From: Clostridium sardiniense
GTDB lineage: Bacteria > Bacillota > Clostridia > Clostridiales > Clostridiaceae
Assembly (NCBI RefSeq): GCF_016907995.1
Contig: NZ_JAFBDA010000013.1
Location: 25,367 to 89,366 of the forward strand
DNA length: 64,000 nucleotides
Reading direction: 5' to 3'
Shown: positions 9,611-16,241 of the stretch, in pieces
How positions within the stretch are numbered: position 1 is the first letter of the stretch
How the letters are laid out: each line of letters starts with the position of its first letter
Notes under the pieces: model-generated
Databases searched by the model: none
Told to the model about the DNA's origin: nothing
The model's input: the letters and a program-made list of their open reading frames with translations, nothing else
Program-made: the position numbers and the translations under genes

Positions 9611-10730
9611 ATCTACTTAAAATGCTTTCATAAGCTTTAATAGTATTTAGAGCTGTATTTTCCCATGAAAATAACCTGCTTCTTGTTAGTGCTTTTTTTA
9701 CCATAGCTAGGACTAGTAAGCTATCACTTAGAACTCTTTGCATTGCATAACATAAATCATCAGGATTATGAGGGTTTATAAGTAATGCAGAATCATAACA
9801 CACTTCAGGAAGGGATGTTTCTGTAGATGTTATTACAGGAGTACCACATGCCATAGCTTCTATAGGTGGCAATCCAAATCCTTCATAAAAGGATGGATAT
9901 ACAAGCATTTCACAAGCATTATAGAAATAAGGTAAGTCTTCAAGTGGGATAAATCCAGTAAATATAACATCATTTTCAACATTCAAGTCTCTAGCTCTAT
10001 TTAGGTAGACATCATATGAAAACCCTTTTTTACCTGTTATAACTAGCTTTGTACTTTTTCTATAAGGAGGAGGTAATAATGAAAATGCTTCAATTAGCCC
10101 AAGTATATTTTTTCTTGGACTAAAGCCTCCAACATATAATATAAAATCTGATGCAATACTATATTTTTTTTCAATATTTTTTTTGCATTGGCACTTACTC
10201 ATAGGTCTGTAAATCTCTTCAGCAGCTAAGTGAGTTACATATATTTTCTCCTTAGGATAATTAAATTCCTTGCATATATCTTGTTTAGAAAATTCTGAAA
10301 CAGTAATTATTCCATCACAATTATCTAGAATTTTAGGCATATCATCATTAAATATTCTAAGATAACGATCGCTAACTGTCTCTGGCATTCTAAGCGGGAT
10401 TATATCATGTAATGTAATGGCTTTTTTGCAATTAATATTGTCAGAAAGTCCTACACCGTTTTGAGGAACATGATATAATTCCATGCTATTACTAGATAAA
10501 ATATTAGGAACTCTTACCTCTTCCCAAAAGTGCTCCTTAACTACAGTATCAATTTTTTCGATTTTAAAATTAGAATTTAAATTACTTAGGTTGGGATTAT
10601 CTGGTGTAAAAATTAAATAATCATTATTGAAATCTACATTATTTAAATTATTTATCAATTGGTGCGTATACGTGCCGATACCTGTTCCTCTATACCATTT
10701 TGCGGCTCTGCCGTCAATGCCAATTTTCAT
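9609..10730 (-). CDS. GT4 family glycosyltransferase (CotSA-like)
   Basis: A 373-residue GT4 glycosyltransferase closely related to the one at 5562-6692. Shared marks are the N-terminal RGTGIGTYTHQLI, YHVPQNGVGL near residue 93, GGFSPRKNILGLI near residue 203 and EGFGLPPIEAMACGTPVI near residue 280. It is divergent from the CotS-family gene at 10837, repeating the arrangement of the first pair. No signal peptide is present, so it acts in the cytosol (mother cell, if sporulation-expressed). The role in spore-surface glycan is inference from the neighbours. Confidence 0.85.
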   Translation of the reverse strand: MKIGIDGRAAKWYRGTGIGTYTHQLINNLNNVDFNNDYLIFTPDNPNLSNLNSNFKIEKIDTVVKEHFWEEVRVPNILSSNSMELYHVPQNGVGLSDNINCKKAITLHDIIPLRMPETVSDRYLRIFNDDMPKILDNCDGIITVSEFSKQDICKEFNYPKEKIYVTHLAAEEIYRPMSKCQCKKNIEKKYSIASDFILYVGGFSPRKNILGLIEAFSLLPPPYRKSTKLVITGKKGFSYDVYLNRARDLNVENDVIFTGFIPLEDLPYFYNACEMLVYPSFYEGFGLPPIEAMACGTPVITSTETSLPEVCYDSALLINPHNPDDLCYAMQRVLSDSLLVLAMVKKALTRSRLFSWENTALNTIKAYESILSR

Positions 10731-10836
10731 GATTTAATCCTTTCAAAGTATTCTTAATCTTATTATATTTATTTATAGTAAAAAATGTTAATAAAAGAAA
10801 TAGGTAGGACATATAAATATTAAGGGGGTGATTAAA

Positions 10837-11838
10837 ATGATGAGAGAGTTTGAAATAGAAAGACAATTTAATATTGAGATTGAAACTTTAAAAGCAAATA
10901 AAGGTGTATACTATTTAAAAACTAACAAGGGAGAACGTTGCTTAAAAAAAATAAACTATGGACCTCAAAAACTATTATTTGTATATGGTGCTAAGGAACA
11001 TTTAATAAATAATGGATTTGATAAGGTAGACAAGTATTTTTTAAACATAGAGGGTGAACCATATGCATTAGTAAATGAAGATTTATATACTCTATCAATA
11101 TGGCTAGAAGGAAGGGAATGTGATTTTCATAAAATTTCTGAAGTAAAACTTGCAGCAGAAACTTTAGCAAAGTTGCATGAAGCTTCAAAAGGGTATGATC
11201 CACCTGAAAATTCAAAGTTAAAGAGTGATCTTGGTAGATGGCTTAATCTTATGAAAAAGAGAGTTAAATCATTAGATAAAATGAGAGATATGGTTAGAAA
11301 GAAAAGTAATAAGAGTGATTTTGATTTAATATATATTAAATCAATGGAATTTTACAAAGAAATGGGGAGAGAATCCTATAACACTCTAGAGCAATCAAAT
11401 TATCTTGACCTTTGTGAAATTGCAGAAAATGATAAGAGTTTCTGTCATCATGATTTTACTTATCATAATATTATAATTGATAATAATAATGATGTTAATG
11501 TTATAGACTTTGATTATTGTAAGAGAGAAATAAGAGCTTTTGATATTTCTAACTTCATGACTAAAGTATTAAAAAGAGTTGAATGGGACTTTGAATATGC
11601 TAAAGCTATAATTGACTCATATAATAGTGTATCTCCTATAAGAGAAGATGAGTATAAAGTTTTATTAGCTTATCTACAATTCCCTCAAAGATATTGGAGA
11701 TTAGCTAACAGATATTATTACAATGAAGTTAACTGGGGACAAAATACTTTTGCTAAGAAGCTTCAAGGTATAATAGATGAAAGAGATAATTATCTAGAAT
11801 TTTTAAAGAAATTTAAAGAAGAATATAACATTGACTAA
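10837..11838 (+). CDS. CotS family spore coat protein (kinase-like)
   Basis: A 333-residue third CotS-family member. The catalytic loop is FCHHDFTYHN near residue 206, followed by VNVIDFDYC with the metal-binding Asp residues. The ATG at 10837 is chosen because AAGGGGGTG ends 7 bases before it; an in-frame GTG at 10828 lies within that ribosome site. A CATATAAAT word at 10810-10818 could be a sporulation -10 element, but no good -35 is visible. It is divergent from the GT4 gene at 9609 and followed by a terminator. Confidence 0.85.
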   Translation: MMREFEIERQFNIEIETLKANKGVYYLKTNKGERCLKKINYGPQKLLFVYGAKEHLINNGFDKVDKYFLNIEGEPYALVNEDLYTLSIWLEGRECDFHKISEVKLAAETLAKLHEASKGYDPPENSKLKSDLGRWLNLMKKRVKSLDKMRDMVRKKSNKSDFDLIYIKSMEFYKEMGRESYNTLEQSNYLDLCEIAENDKSFCHHDFTYHNIIIDNNNDVNVIDFDYCKREIRAFDISNFMTKVLKRVEWDFEYAKAIIDSYNSVSPIREDEYKVLLAYLQFPQRYWRLANRYYYNEVNWGQNTFAKKLQGIIDERDNYLEFLKKFKEEYNID

Positions 11839-11870
11839 AATAAAACTCCATTTCGGTGGAGTTTTATTTT
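11837..11870 (+). terminator. Intrinsic terminator after the third CotS gene
   Basis: The stem AAAATAAAACTCCA / TGGAGTTTTATTTT around a TTTCGG loop begins next to the stop codon and ends in T residues. Confidence 0.85.
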
Positions 11871-11896
11871 AATTAAATCATAAATCATATCTTTTA

Positions 11897-11905
11897 CATA
11901 TAATA
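11897..11905 (+). promoter_or_regulatory. Possible sigma-K -10 element of yabG
   Basis: CATATAATA matches CATANNNTA and is identical to the word before the CotS gene at 6812. No clear -35 AC is seen at the right distance. B. subtilis yabG is sigma-K dependent. Confidence 0.35.
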
Positions 11906-11934
11906 AATAGAGTAATAATATTTTAGGTGAAATT

Positions 11935-12825
11935 ATGGTTGTAGGAGATATAGTTGTAAGAAAATCATACGATAAGGATGTTTCTTTTAAAGTGATTGAT
12001 ATAAAGGAGGTAGACGGAAAGGTTACATTCATATTAAAGGGGTTAAATATAAGAATTATAGCTGATGCTGAGAGTGACGATTTAGAGAAAGTATCAGAAG
12101 ATTACTCAGGAGAGCAAGATAAAATTTTAAATAGTAGAGTTAACAAAGCTATAAAAACTGCTATTTCAACTAGAGATATATATAACAGAAAAGGTGCAAC
12201 AAAAGCTAGTAATAAAGTAAGTAAGGTCTCTAAAAATGAAGAAACGGAAGAATTGTTTTTTGGAAGGCCAGGAAAAATACTTCACGTCGATGGAGATAAA
12301 GAATATATGGATACTTGTCTTAAAGTATATAAGCAACTTTCACTTGATGCAGTGGGGGTAGCACTGCCGGAGGAAGAACAACCTAAAAAGATAGTTGATC
12401 TAGTAAAAGAAATTAAACCGGATATAGTAGTTTTGACAGGTCATGATGGTGTTCTTAGAGGAACTAGAGATTATTTGGATCTTAATAATTATAGAAATTC
12501 ATTATTTTATAGAGATGCAGTAAAGGCCCTTAGGGATTATAACTCAAGCTATGATGAATTAATAATTTTTGCAGGTGCATGTCAAAGTTGTTATGAAAGT
12601 ATGTTAGATGCAGGGGCAAATTTTGCATCTTCTCCAAGTAGAGTTCTTATTCATTGTTTAGATCCTGTATTTGTATGTGAGAAAATTGCATATACTAGAA
12701 TTAATGAAATTGCATCAATTAAAGAAGTAATTGATAATACAATTACTGGTATAAAGGGTGTAGGTGGATTACAAACTAGAGGGAAGTATAGAGAAGGGTA
12801 TCCGAAATCACCATATGTACTATAA
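11935..12825 (+). CDS. yabG: Sporulation-specific protease YabG
   Basis: A 296-residue YabG, a cysteine-type protease made in the mother cell that trims spore coat proteins (and, in Clostridioides difficile, germination proteins). The N-terminal GDIVVRKSYDKDVSFKV region is an SH3-like lead. The catalytic part contains VVLTGHDG near residue 164 and FAGACQSCYE near residue 212, with His and Cys as candidate catalytic residues. ATG follows TTTTAGGTG. The order yabG-veg-sipL is the usual clostridial one. Confidence 0.93.
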   Translation: MVVGDIVVRKSYDKDVSFKVIDIKEVDGKVTFILKGLNIRIIADAESDDLEKVSEDYSGEQDKILNSRVNKAIKTAISTRDIYNRKGATKASNKVSKVSKNEETEELFFGRPGKILHVDGDKEYMDTCLKVYKQLSLDAVGVALPEEEQPKKIVDLVKEIKPDIVVLTGHDGVLRGTRDYLDLNNYRNSLFYRDAVKALRDYNSSYDELIIFAGACQSCYESMLDAGANFASSPSRVLIHCLDPVFVCEKIAYTRINEIASIKEVIDNTITGIKGVGGLQTRGKYREGYPKSPYVL

Positions 12826-12841
12826 GTAAAATTAAATATAG

Positions 12842-12892
12842 AGGGATAAGATTATAAATATAATATTTAGAATAATTTATAATTAAGTCCCT
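12842..12892 (+). other. Hairpin downstream of yabG
   Basis: AGGGA and ATTATAAAT pair with ATTTATAAT and TCCCT around a 4-base internal loop. There is no T-tract after it, so it may be a weak terminator or a message-end structure. Confidence 0.4.
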
Positions 12893-13004
12893 TAAAGTTT
12901 ATATATTATATCTATTATTAATGAAAAATTAGTTTTAGATTTTATGCATAAATGTAAGTAGATTTACAAATAATAAAAAGGTAAGAAAAAGTATGAAAAA
13001 AATA

Positions 13005-13033
13005 TTGACATTATAATTGTTAAGTGTTAAAAT
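13005..13033 (+). promoter_or_regulatory. Upstream vegetative promoter P1 of veg
   Basis: TTGACA, 17 bases, TAAAAT. This is a near-consensus sigma-A promoter, 40 bases upstream of a second one. Confidence 0.65.
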
Positions 13034-13044
13034 TAAGTTTTTGC

Positions 13045-13073
13045 TTGACTAAGCTTCAAAAAAATGGTATAAT
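13045..13073 (+). promoter_or_regulatory. Vegetative promoter P2 of veg
   Basis: TTGACT, 17 bases, TATAAT. A near-perfect sigma-A promoter 24 bases before the veg start codon, consistent with the very strong veg promoter known in Bacillus. Confidence 0.85.
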
Positions 13074-13097
13074 AAAAATAAGAAAGAGGGTGTTTTT

Positions 13098-13334
13098 ATG
13101 GAAACTATTAAGACAATTGCCTCAATTAAAAAGAATATTGAGGGGCACCTTGGAGAAAAAGTAACTTTAAAAGCTAACGGAGGAAGAAAAAAGATTCTGG
13201 TTAACGATGGAGTTTTAGAAAGTGCTTATCCTAGCATATTCGTAATAAGATTAGACAATGACACCCAAAGAACCGTGACATATAGTTATTCAGATGTATT
13301 AACTCAGACAGTACAATTACATTTTCCAGGATAG
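13098..13334 (+). CDS. veg: Veg family protein
   Basis: A 78-residue Veg protein with the family features TIASIKKNIEGHLGEKVTLKANGGRKK at the N-terminus and YSYSDVLTQTVQL at the C-terminus. In B. subtilis Veg is highly expressed in growth, influences biofilm genes and has been linked to spore germination; its biochemical role is not settled. It is read from two tandem vegetative promoters after AGAGGGTG, and closed by its own terminator. Confidence 0.93.
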   Translation: METIKTIASIKKNIEGHLGEKVTLKANGGRKKILVNDGVLESAYPSIFVIRLDNDTQRTVTYSYSDVLTQTVQLHFPG

Positions 13335-13340
13335 AAAATA

Positions 13341-13371
13341 AAACTTCGATTTTCGAAGTTTTTTTCTATTT
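13341..13371 (+). terminator. Intrinsic terminator of veg
   Basis: The stem AAACTTCGA / TCGAAGTTT with a TT loop is followed by a T-rich tail. Confidence 0.85.
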
Positions 13372-13385
13372 AAATAATTTTAAAT

Positions 13386-13474
13386 AAAAAAAGAAAGATG
13401 GTGGGTTTCCATCTTTCAACTATGGTATAAAAGGGTATTGAGAATTTATGAGAGGTTATATGGTCAATAACCAT
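13386..13474 (-). ncRNA. Candidate small RNA, minus strand, between veg and sipL
   Basis: The unit has its own predicted promoter, a hairpin starting at the predicted first base (ATGGT/ACCAT, 13460-13474), a roughly 40-nt unpaired linker containing AACCUCUC and a second CU-rich tract, and an intrinsic terminator with the stem GAAAGATGG/CCATCTTTC (13393-13417) followed by seven T residues on the minus strand. No credible reading frame with a ribosome site is inside. This is the layout of a trans-acting small RNA. It is predicted from sequence only, and the 5' end is approximate. Confidence 0.55.
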
Positions 13475-13479
13475 TTACT

Positions 13480-13508
13480 ATGTTACGACAAAAAAGTCTG
13501 TTTGTCAA
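13480..13508 (-). promoter_or_regulatory. Promoter of the candidate small RNA
   Basis: On the minus strand: TTGACA (13508-13503), 17 bases, TAACAT (13485-13480). It points away from sipL and toward the minus-strand terminator 60 bases further on. Confidence 0.55.
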
Positions 13509-13633
13509 CAAAAATATAAAATAAATTTTAAAATAAGTAAAAAAAATATATACTTTATAAAAAATTTTTCTTTAATATGGATATTATGATGAAAAAACTT
13601 ATAAAAAATAATTTGCTTTTCCTTCACATTAGG

Positions 13634-13641
13634 CATACATT
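13634..13641 (+). promoter_or_regulatory. Possible sigma-E -10 element of sipL
   Basis: CATACATT matches the sigma-E -10 (CATACAnT) and lies 54 bases before the start codon. No good -35 is seen 13-15 bases upstream. sipL is sigma-E controlled in C. difficile. Confidence 0.4.
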
Positions 13642-13694
13642 TAGAATATTTTTATATAAATAGTAGTAGGTAGTTTATGGGGAGGGATTAAAAA

Positions 13695-15257
13695 ATGTCA
13701 AAGATAGATGTTATAAAAGAAAATATCCAATTTGAACAACTTTTAAGAGAAAGCAATACTACAACTATGTTAAATGATGAATATCTTATACCTGATACTC
13801 ATCCAGATGTAGAAAAAGTGCTAATGATAGAGGCAAAACCTTCTATTACTTCTAAAGAAACAATGGGGGATAAGATCGTTGTAGAAGGAAAAGTTGAATA
13901 TAATTTAATGTATTTAGCTAAAGAGGAAAATATAGTAGTTTCATCAGTTAATTATTATCAAAAATTTAATAGTAACCTAGACTTAGAAGAAGCTGAACAT
14001 AAAATAGTCTGCGAAGTTGAATGCAGAGTAGAACATATTGAAGCAAAGATAATCAATGAAAGAAAAGTAGCTATTGATGGGGTACTTAATTTTAATTGGG
14101 AAATGTATAAAGGAAAAGAATTAGAACTTATAAAAGATGTTGAGGGAACAGAAGGCATAGAGATTCTTAAGAAAAATGAAGTTATAAATAATAAAAATGC
14201 AAATGAAAATATAGATATAGCTGGTAAATCAGTTATTAGAGTTAGCATGGATAAACCACAGATATCAAAGATATTAAAATCTAAAATTGAACTTCAAAAG
14301 AAAGAAATAAAAATTGGAGAAGATAAAGTACATTGTGGATGTTATTGCAAACTCGTAATATTATATTTAAGCAATGAAAGTAAGGATATCTTCTATTTAG
14401 AAGATAATATTTATTTATCAAAAGAGGTCGAAGTTGCAGGAGTAACTCCAGATATGATGGTAACAGCTGATTATGATATTAAAAATAAAGATATTACTGT
14501 TGAAGAAGATGATTTAGGTGAAGCTAGAATTCTTAATACGGAAGTTTTACTTAAATGTAATGTAAGAGTCTTTTCAAAGAAAAATGTTGATATAGTAATA
14601 GATGCATATTCACCAAAATTTCCAATTGAAATTTCCAAAGATCAATGTGATATGGGAATGATTCAAGGTGTATACAATGCTGAATCTATGGTAAAAGATA
14701 ATCTTTACATGAATGAAGGCGCTATGATGCCTGAAAGAATAGTAACATTCTCAGGTAATGCTATAATTACTGAGAAATCTGTTGTTAATGATAAAATTAT
14801 GGTTGGCGGATATATAAATGTTAATGTTATATATAAAACTAATGATGAAGATAAGTATCTAGATAAGGTTTCTGGTGATATACCATTTAATGTGAGCATC
14901 GAAGCAAGTGGCGCTAATGATAAGATGAAAGCACTAGTTAAAGCTAATATAGAAAATATGGATGTAGCAATAGAGGCTAATACTATAGCTATAAAGGCGA
15001 CTTTAATCATGAATGCTAAGATATTATTTGAAGTTAAAAAAGAATTTGTAAAAGATATCTTAGAGGCTGAAGGAGAAGAAGTTGAAAAGAAAGCTAGTGT
15101 AACAATATATGTAGTAGGTAAAGGGGATACTTTGTGGAAGATTGCAAAGAAATATAGTACAACAATGAATGAAATTATAAGAATGAATGAATTAGAAGAT
15201 CCTGATATTTTAGTACCTGGAGAAAGATTATTAATACCTGGAAGAATAGTATCTTAG
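13695..15257 (+). CDS. sipL: Spore coat morphogenesis protein SipL (DUF3794-LysM)
   Basis: A 520-residue protein with repeated DUF3794 domains over residues 1-460 and a C-terminal LysM domain (about 471-517: VVGKGDTLWKIAKKYST to LVPGERLLIPG). In C. difficile SipL binds the coat ATPase SpoIVA through its LysM domain and localises the coat around the forespore, filling the role of Bacillus SpoVID. The position next to yabG and veg matches C. difficile. ATG follows GGGGAGGG. There is no signal peptide, as expected for a mother-cell cytosolic protein. Confidence 0.88.
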   Translation: MSKIDVIKENIQFEQLLRESNTTTMLNDEYLIPDTHPDVEKVLMIEAKPSITSKETMGDKIVVEGKVEYNLMYLAKEENIVVSSVNYYQKFNSNLDLEEAEHKIVCEVECRVEHIEAKIINERKVAIDGVLNFNWEMYKGKELELIKDVEGTEGIEILKKNEVINNKNANENIDIAGKSVIRVSMDKPQISKILKSKIELQKKEIKIGEDKVHCGCYCKLVILYLSNESKDIFYLEDNIYLSKEVEVAGVTPDMMVTADYDIKNKDITVEEDDLGEARILNTEVLLKCNVRVFSKKNVDIVIDAYSPKFPIEISKDQCDMGMIQGVYNAESMVKDNLYMNEGAMMPERIVTFSGNAIITEKSVVNDKIMVGGYINVNVIYKTNDEDKYLDKVSGDIPFNVSIEASGANDKMKALVKANIENMDVAIEANTIAIKATLIMNAKILFEVKKEFVKDILEAEGEEVEKKASVTIYVVGKGDTLWKIAKKYSTTMNEIIRMNELEDPDILVPGERLLIPGRIVS

Positions 15258-15262
15258 TATAA

Positions 15263-15302
15263 AAAATAAGTCTTGCTAAATGTTTAGCAAGACTTATTTT
15301 TT
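15263..15302 (+). terminator. Intrinsic terminator of sipL
   Basis: The stem AATAAGTCTTGCTAAA / TTTAGCAAGACTTATT with a two-base loop is followed by six T residues. Confidence 0.9.
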
Positions 15303-15338
15303 CGTTTAAATGTTTAAAATATGAGTTTTAATATTCTT

Positions 15339-15368
15339 GAATAAATAATATGGCCTTAGGAAATAATA
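15339..15368 (+). promoter_or_regulatory. Forespore-type (sigma F/G) promoter of cphB-cphA
   Basis: GAATA (15339-15343), 15 bases, GGAAATAATA (15359-15368) matches the sigma F/G pattern (GnATA, then GGnRAnAnTW) at every defined -10 position. The predicted start is near 15375, just before the GAGGTG ribosome site of cphB. Confidence 0.6.
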
Positions 15369-15395
15369 ATAAACGCATGATTTGAGGTGAATATT

Positions 15396-16241
15396 ATGAA
15401 ATCTAAATTAAACTATGATTTGGTTGTTATAGGTGGAGCAGAAGATAAAGAAGGAAGAAAAAAAATCCTAAATGAAGTATGCGATTTAATTAATAAAGAT
15501 AGAGATTTATTATTAGTCGCTACAATAGCATCTGAAATTCAAGAAGAAATGGAGGATGTATATGATAAGGTCTTCAGAGAAATAGGAGTGAAAAATATAG
15601 AGTTTTTAAATATAGAAGATAGGGAAGAAGCTTATTTAGAAAAAAATATAGATCTTATAAAATCTTCTAAATTAATATTTTTTACAGGTGGAGATCAATT
15701 AAAAATAACTAGCCTCATAGGAGGAACTCCATTAAACAAAGCTCTTATTAATGGGATGCATAGTGGAAAAGTAATAGTAGGAACATCAGCGGGAGCATCT
15801 GTAATGAGTGGAACTATGATCTTAGAAGGAGATGATGAAGAGTCACCTAAAAAACATAGTATTAATATGTGTCCAGGACTTGGATTTATTGAGAATGTTG
15901 TTATTGATCAGCACTTTATTCAAAGAGGAAGAATAGGGAGATTATTAACAGGTATAGCTGAAAATCCAGAATATTTAGGAATAGGAATAGACGAAGATAC
16001 AGCTATAATCATTGATGAGAGAAAAATACTTAAGGTTATTGGAAATGGTGCAGTATACGTAATTGATGGAACTGGAATAAATCATACAAATGTGTCAGAG
16101 CAATTTAGAGATAAAACATTAAGTATATTTAATGTTAAGTTACATGTACTAATTGAAGGAAATAAATTTGATCTAATTAATAAGATACCTTTTGAGGAGG
16201 AAGTATTTAGAGATGAAGATAAAAGGGATAAGGATATTTAA
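15396..16241 (+). CDS. cphB: Cyanophycinase
   Basis: A 281-residue cyanophycinase (peptidase family S51), which cuts cyanophycin, the Asp-Arg storage polymer, into beta-Asp-Arg dipeptides. The nucleophile-elbow motif GTSAGASVMSG is near residue 131 (Ser nucleophile), with FFTGGDQLKI near residue 95, and DQHFIQRGRIGRL near residue 171 carrying the conserved His/Arg region. There is no signal peptide, so it is intracellular, as fits mobilising an internal store. The ATG at 15396 follows GAGGTG; an in-frame GTG at 15387 lies within that site. It overlaps cphA by 29 bases. Confidence 0.93.
   Translation: MKSKLNYDLVVIGGAEDKEGRKKILNEVCDLINKDRDLLLVATIASEIQEEMEDVYDKVFREIGVKNIEFLNIEDREEAYLEKNIDLIKSSKLIFFTGGDQLKITSLIGGTPLNKALINGMHSGKVIVGTSAGASVMSGTMILEGDDEESPKKHSINMCPGLGFIENVVIDQHFIQRGRIGRLLTGIAENPEYLGIGIDEDTAIIIDERKILKVIGNGAVYVIDGTGINHTNVSEQFRDKTLSIFNVKLHVLIEGNKFDLINKIPFEEEVFRDEDKRDKDI

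Larger units (their letters stand above)
13335..13694. other. veg-sipL intergenic region (360 bases)
   Basis: It holds the veg terminator, the minus-strand small RNA unit, an AT-rich stretch (13510-13610) in which I see nothing, and the sipL promoter region. Confidence 0.7.

Noticed and set aside
13400..13474. A leaderless ATG frame inside the candidate small RNA
   Set aside because: It has no ribosome site and runs through the terminator, so the unit is better explained as RNA.
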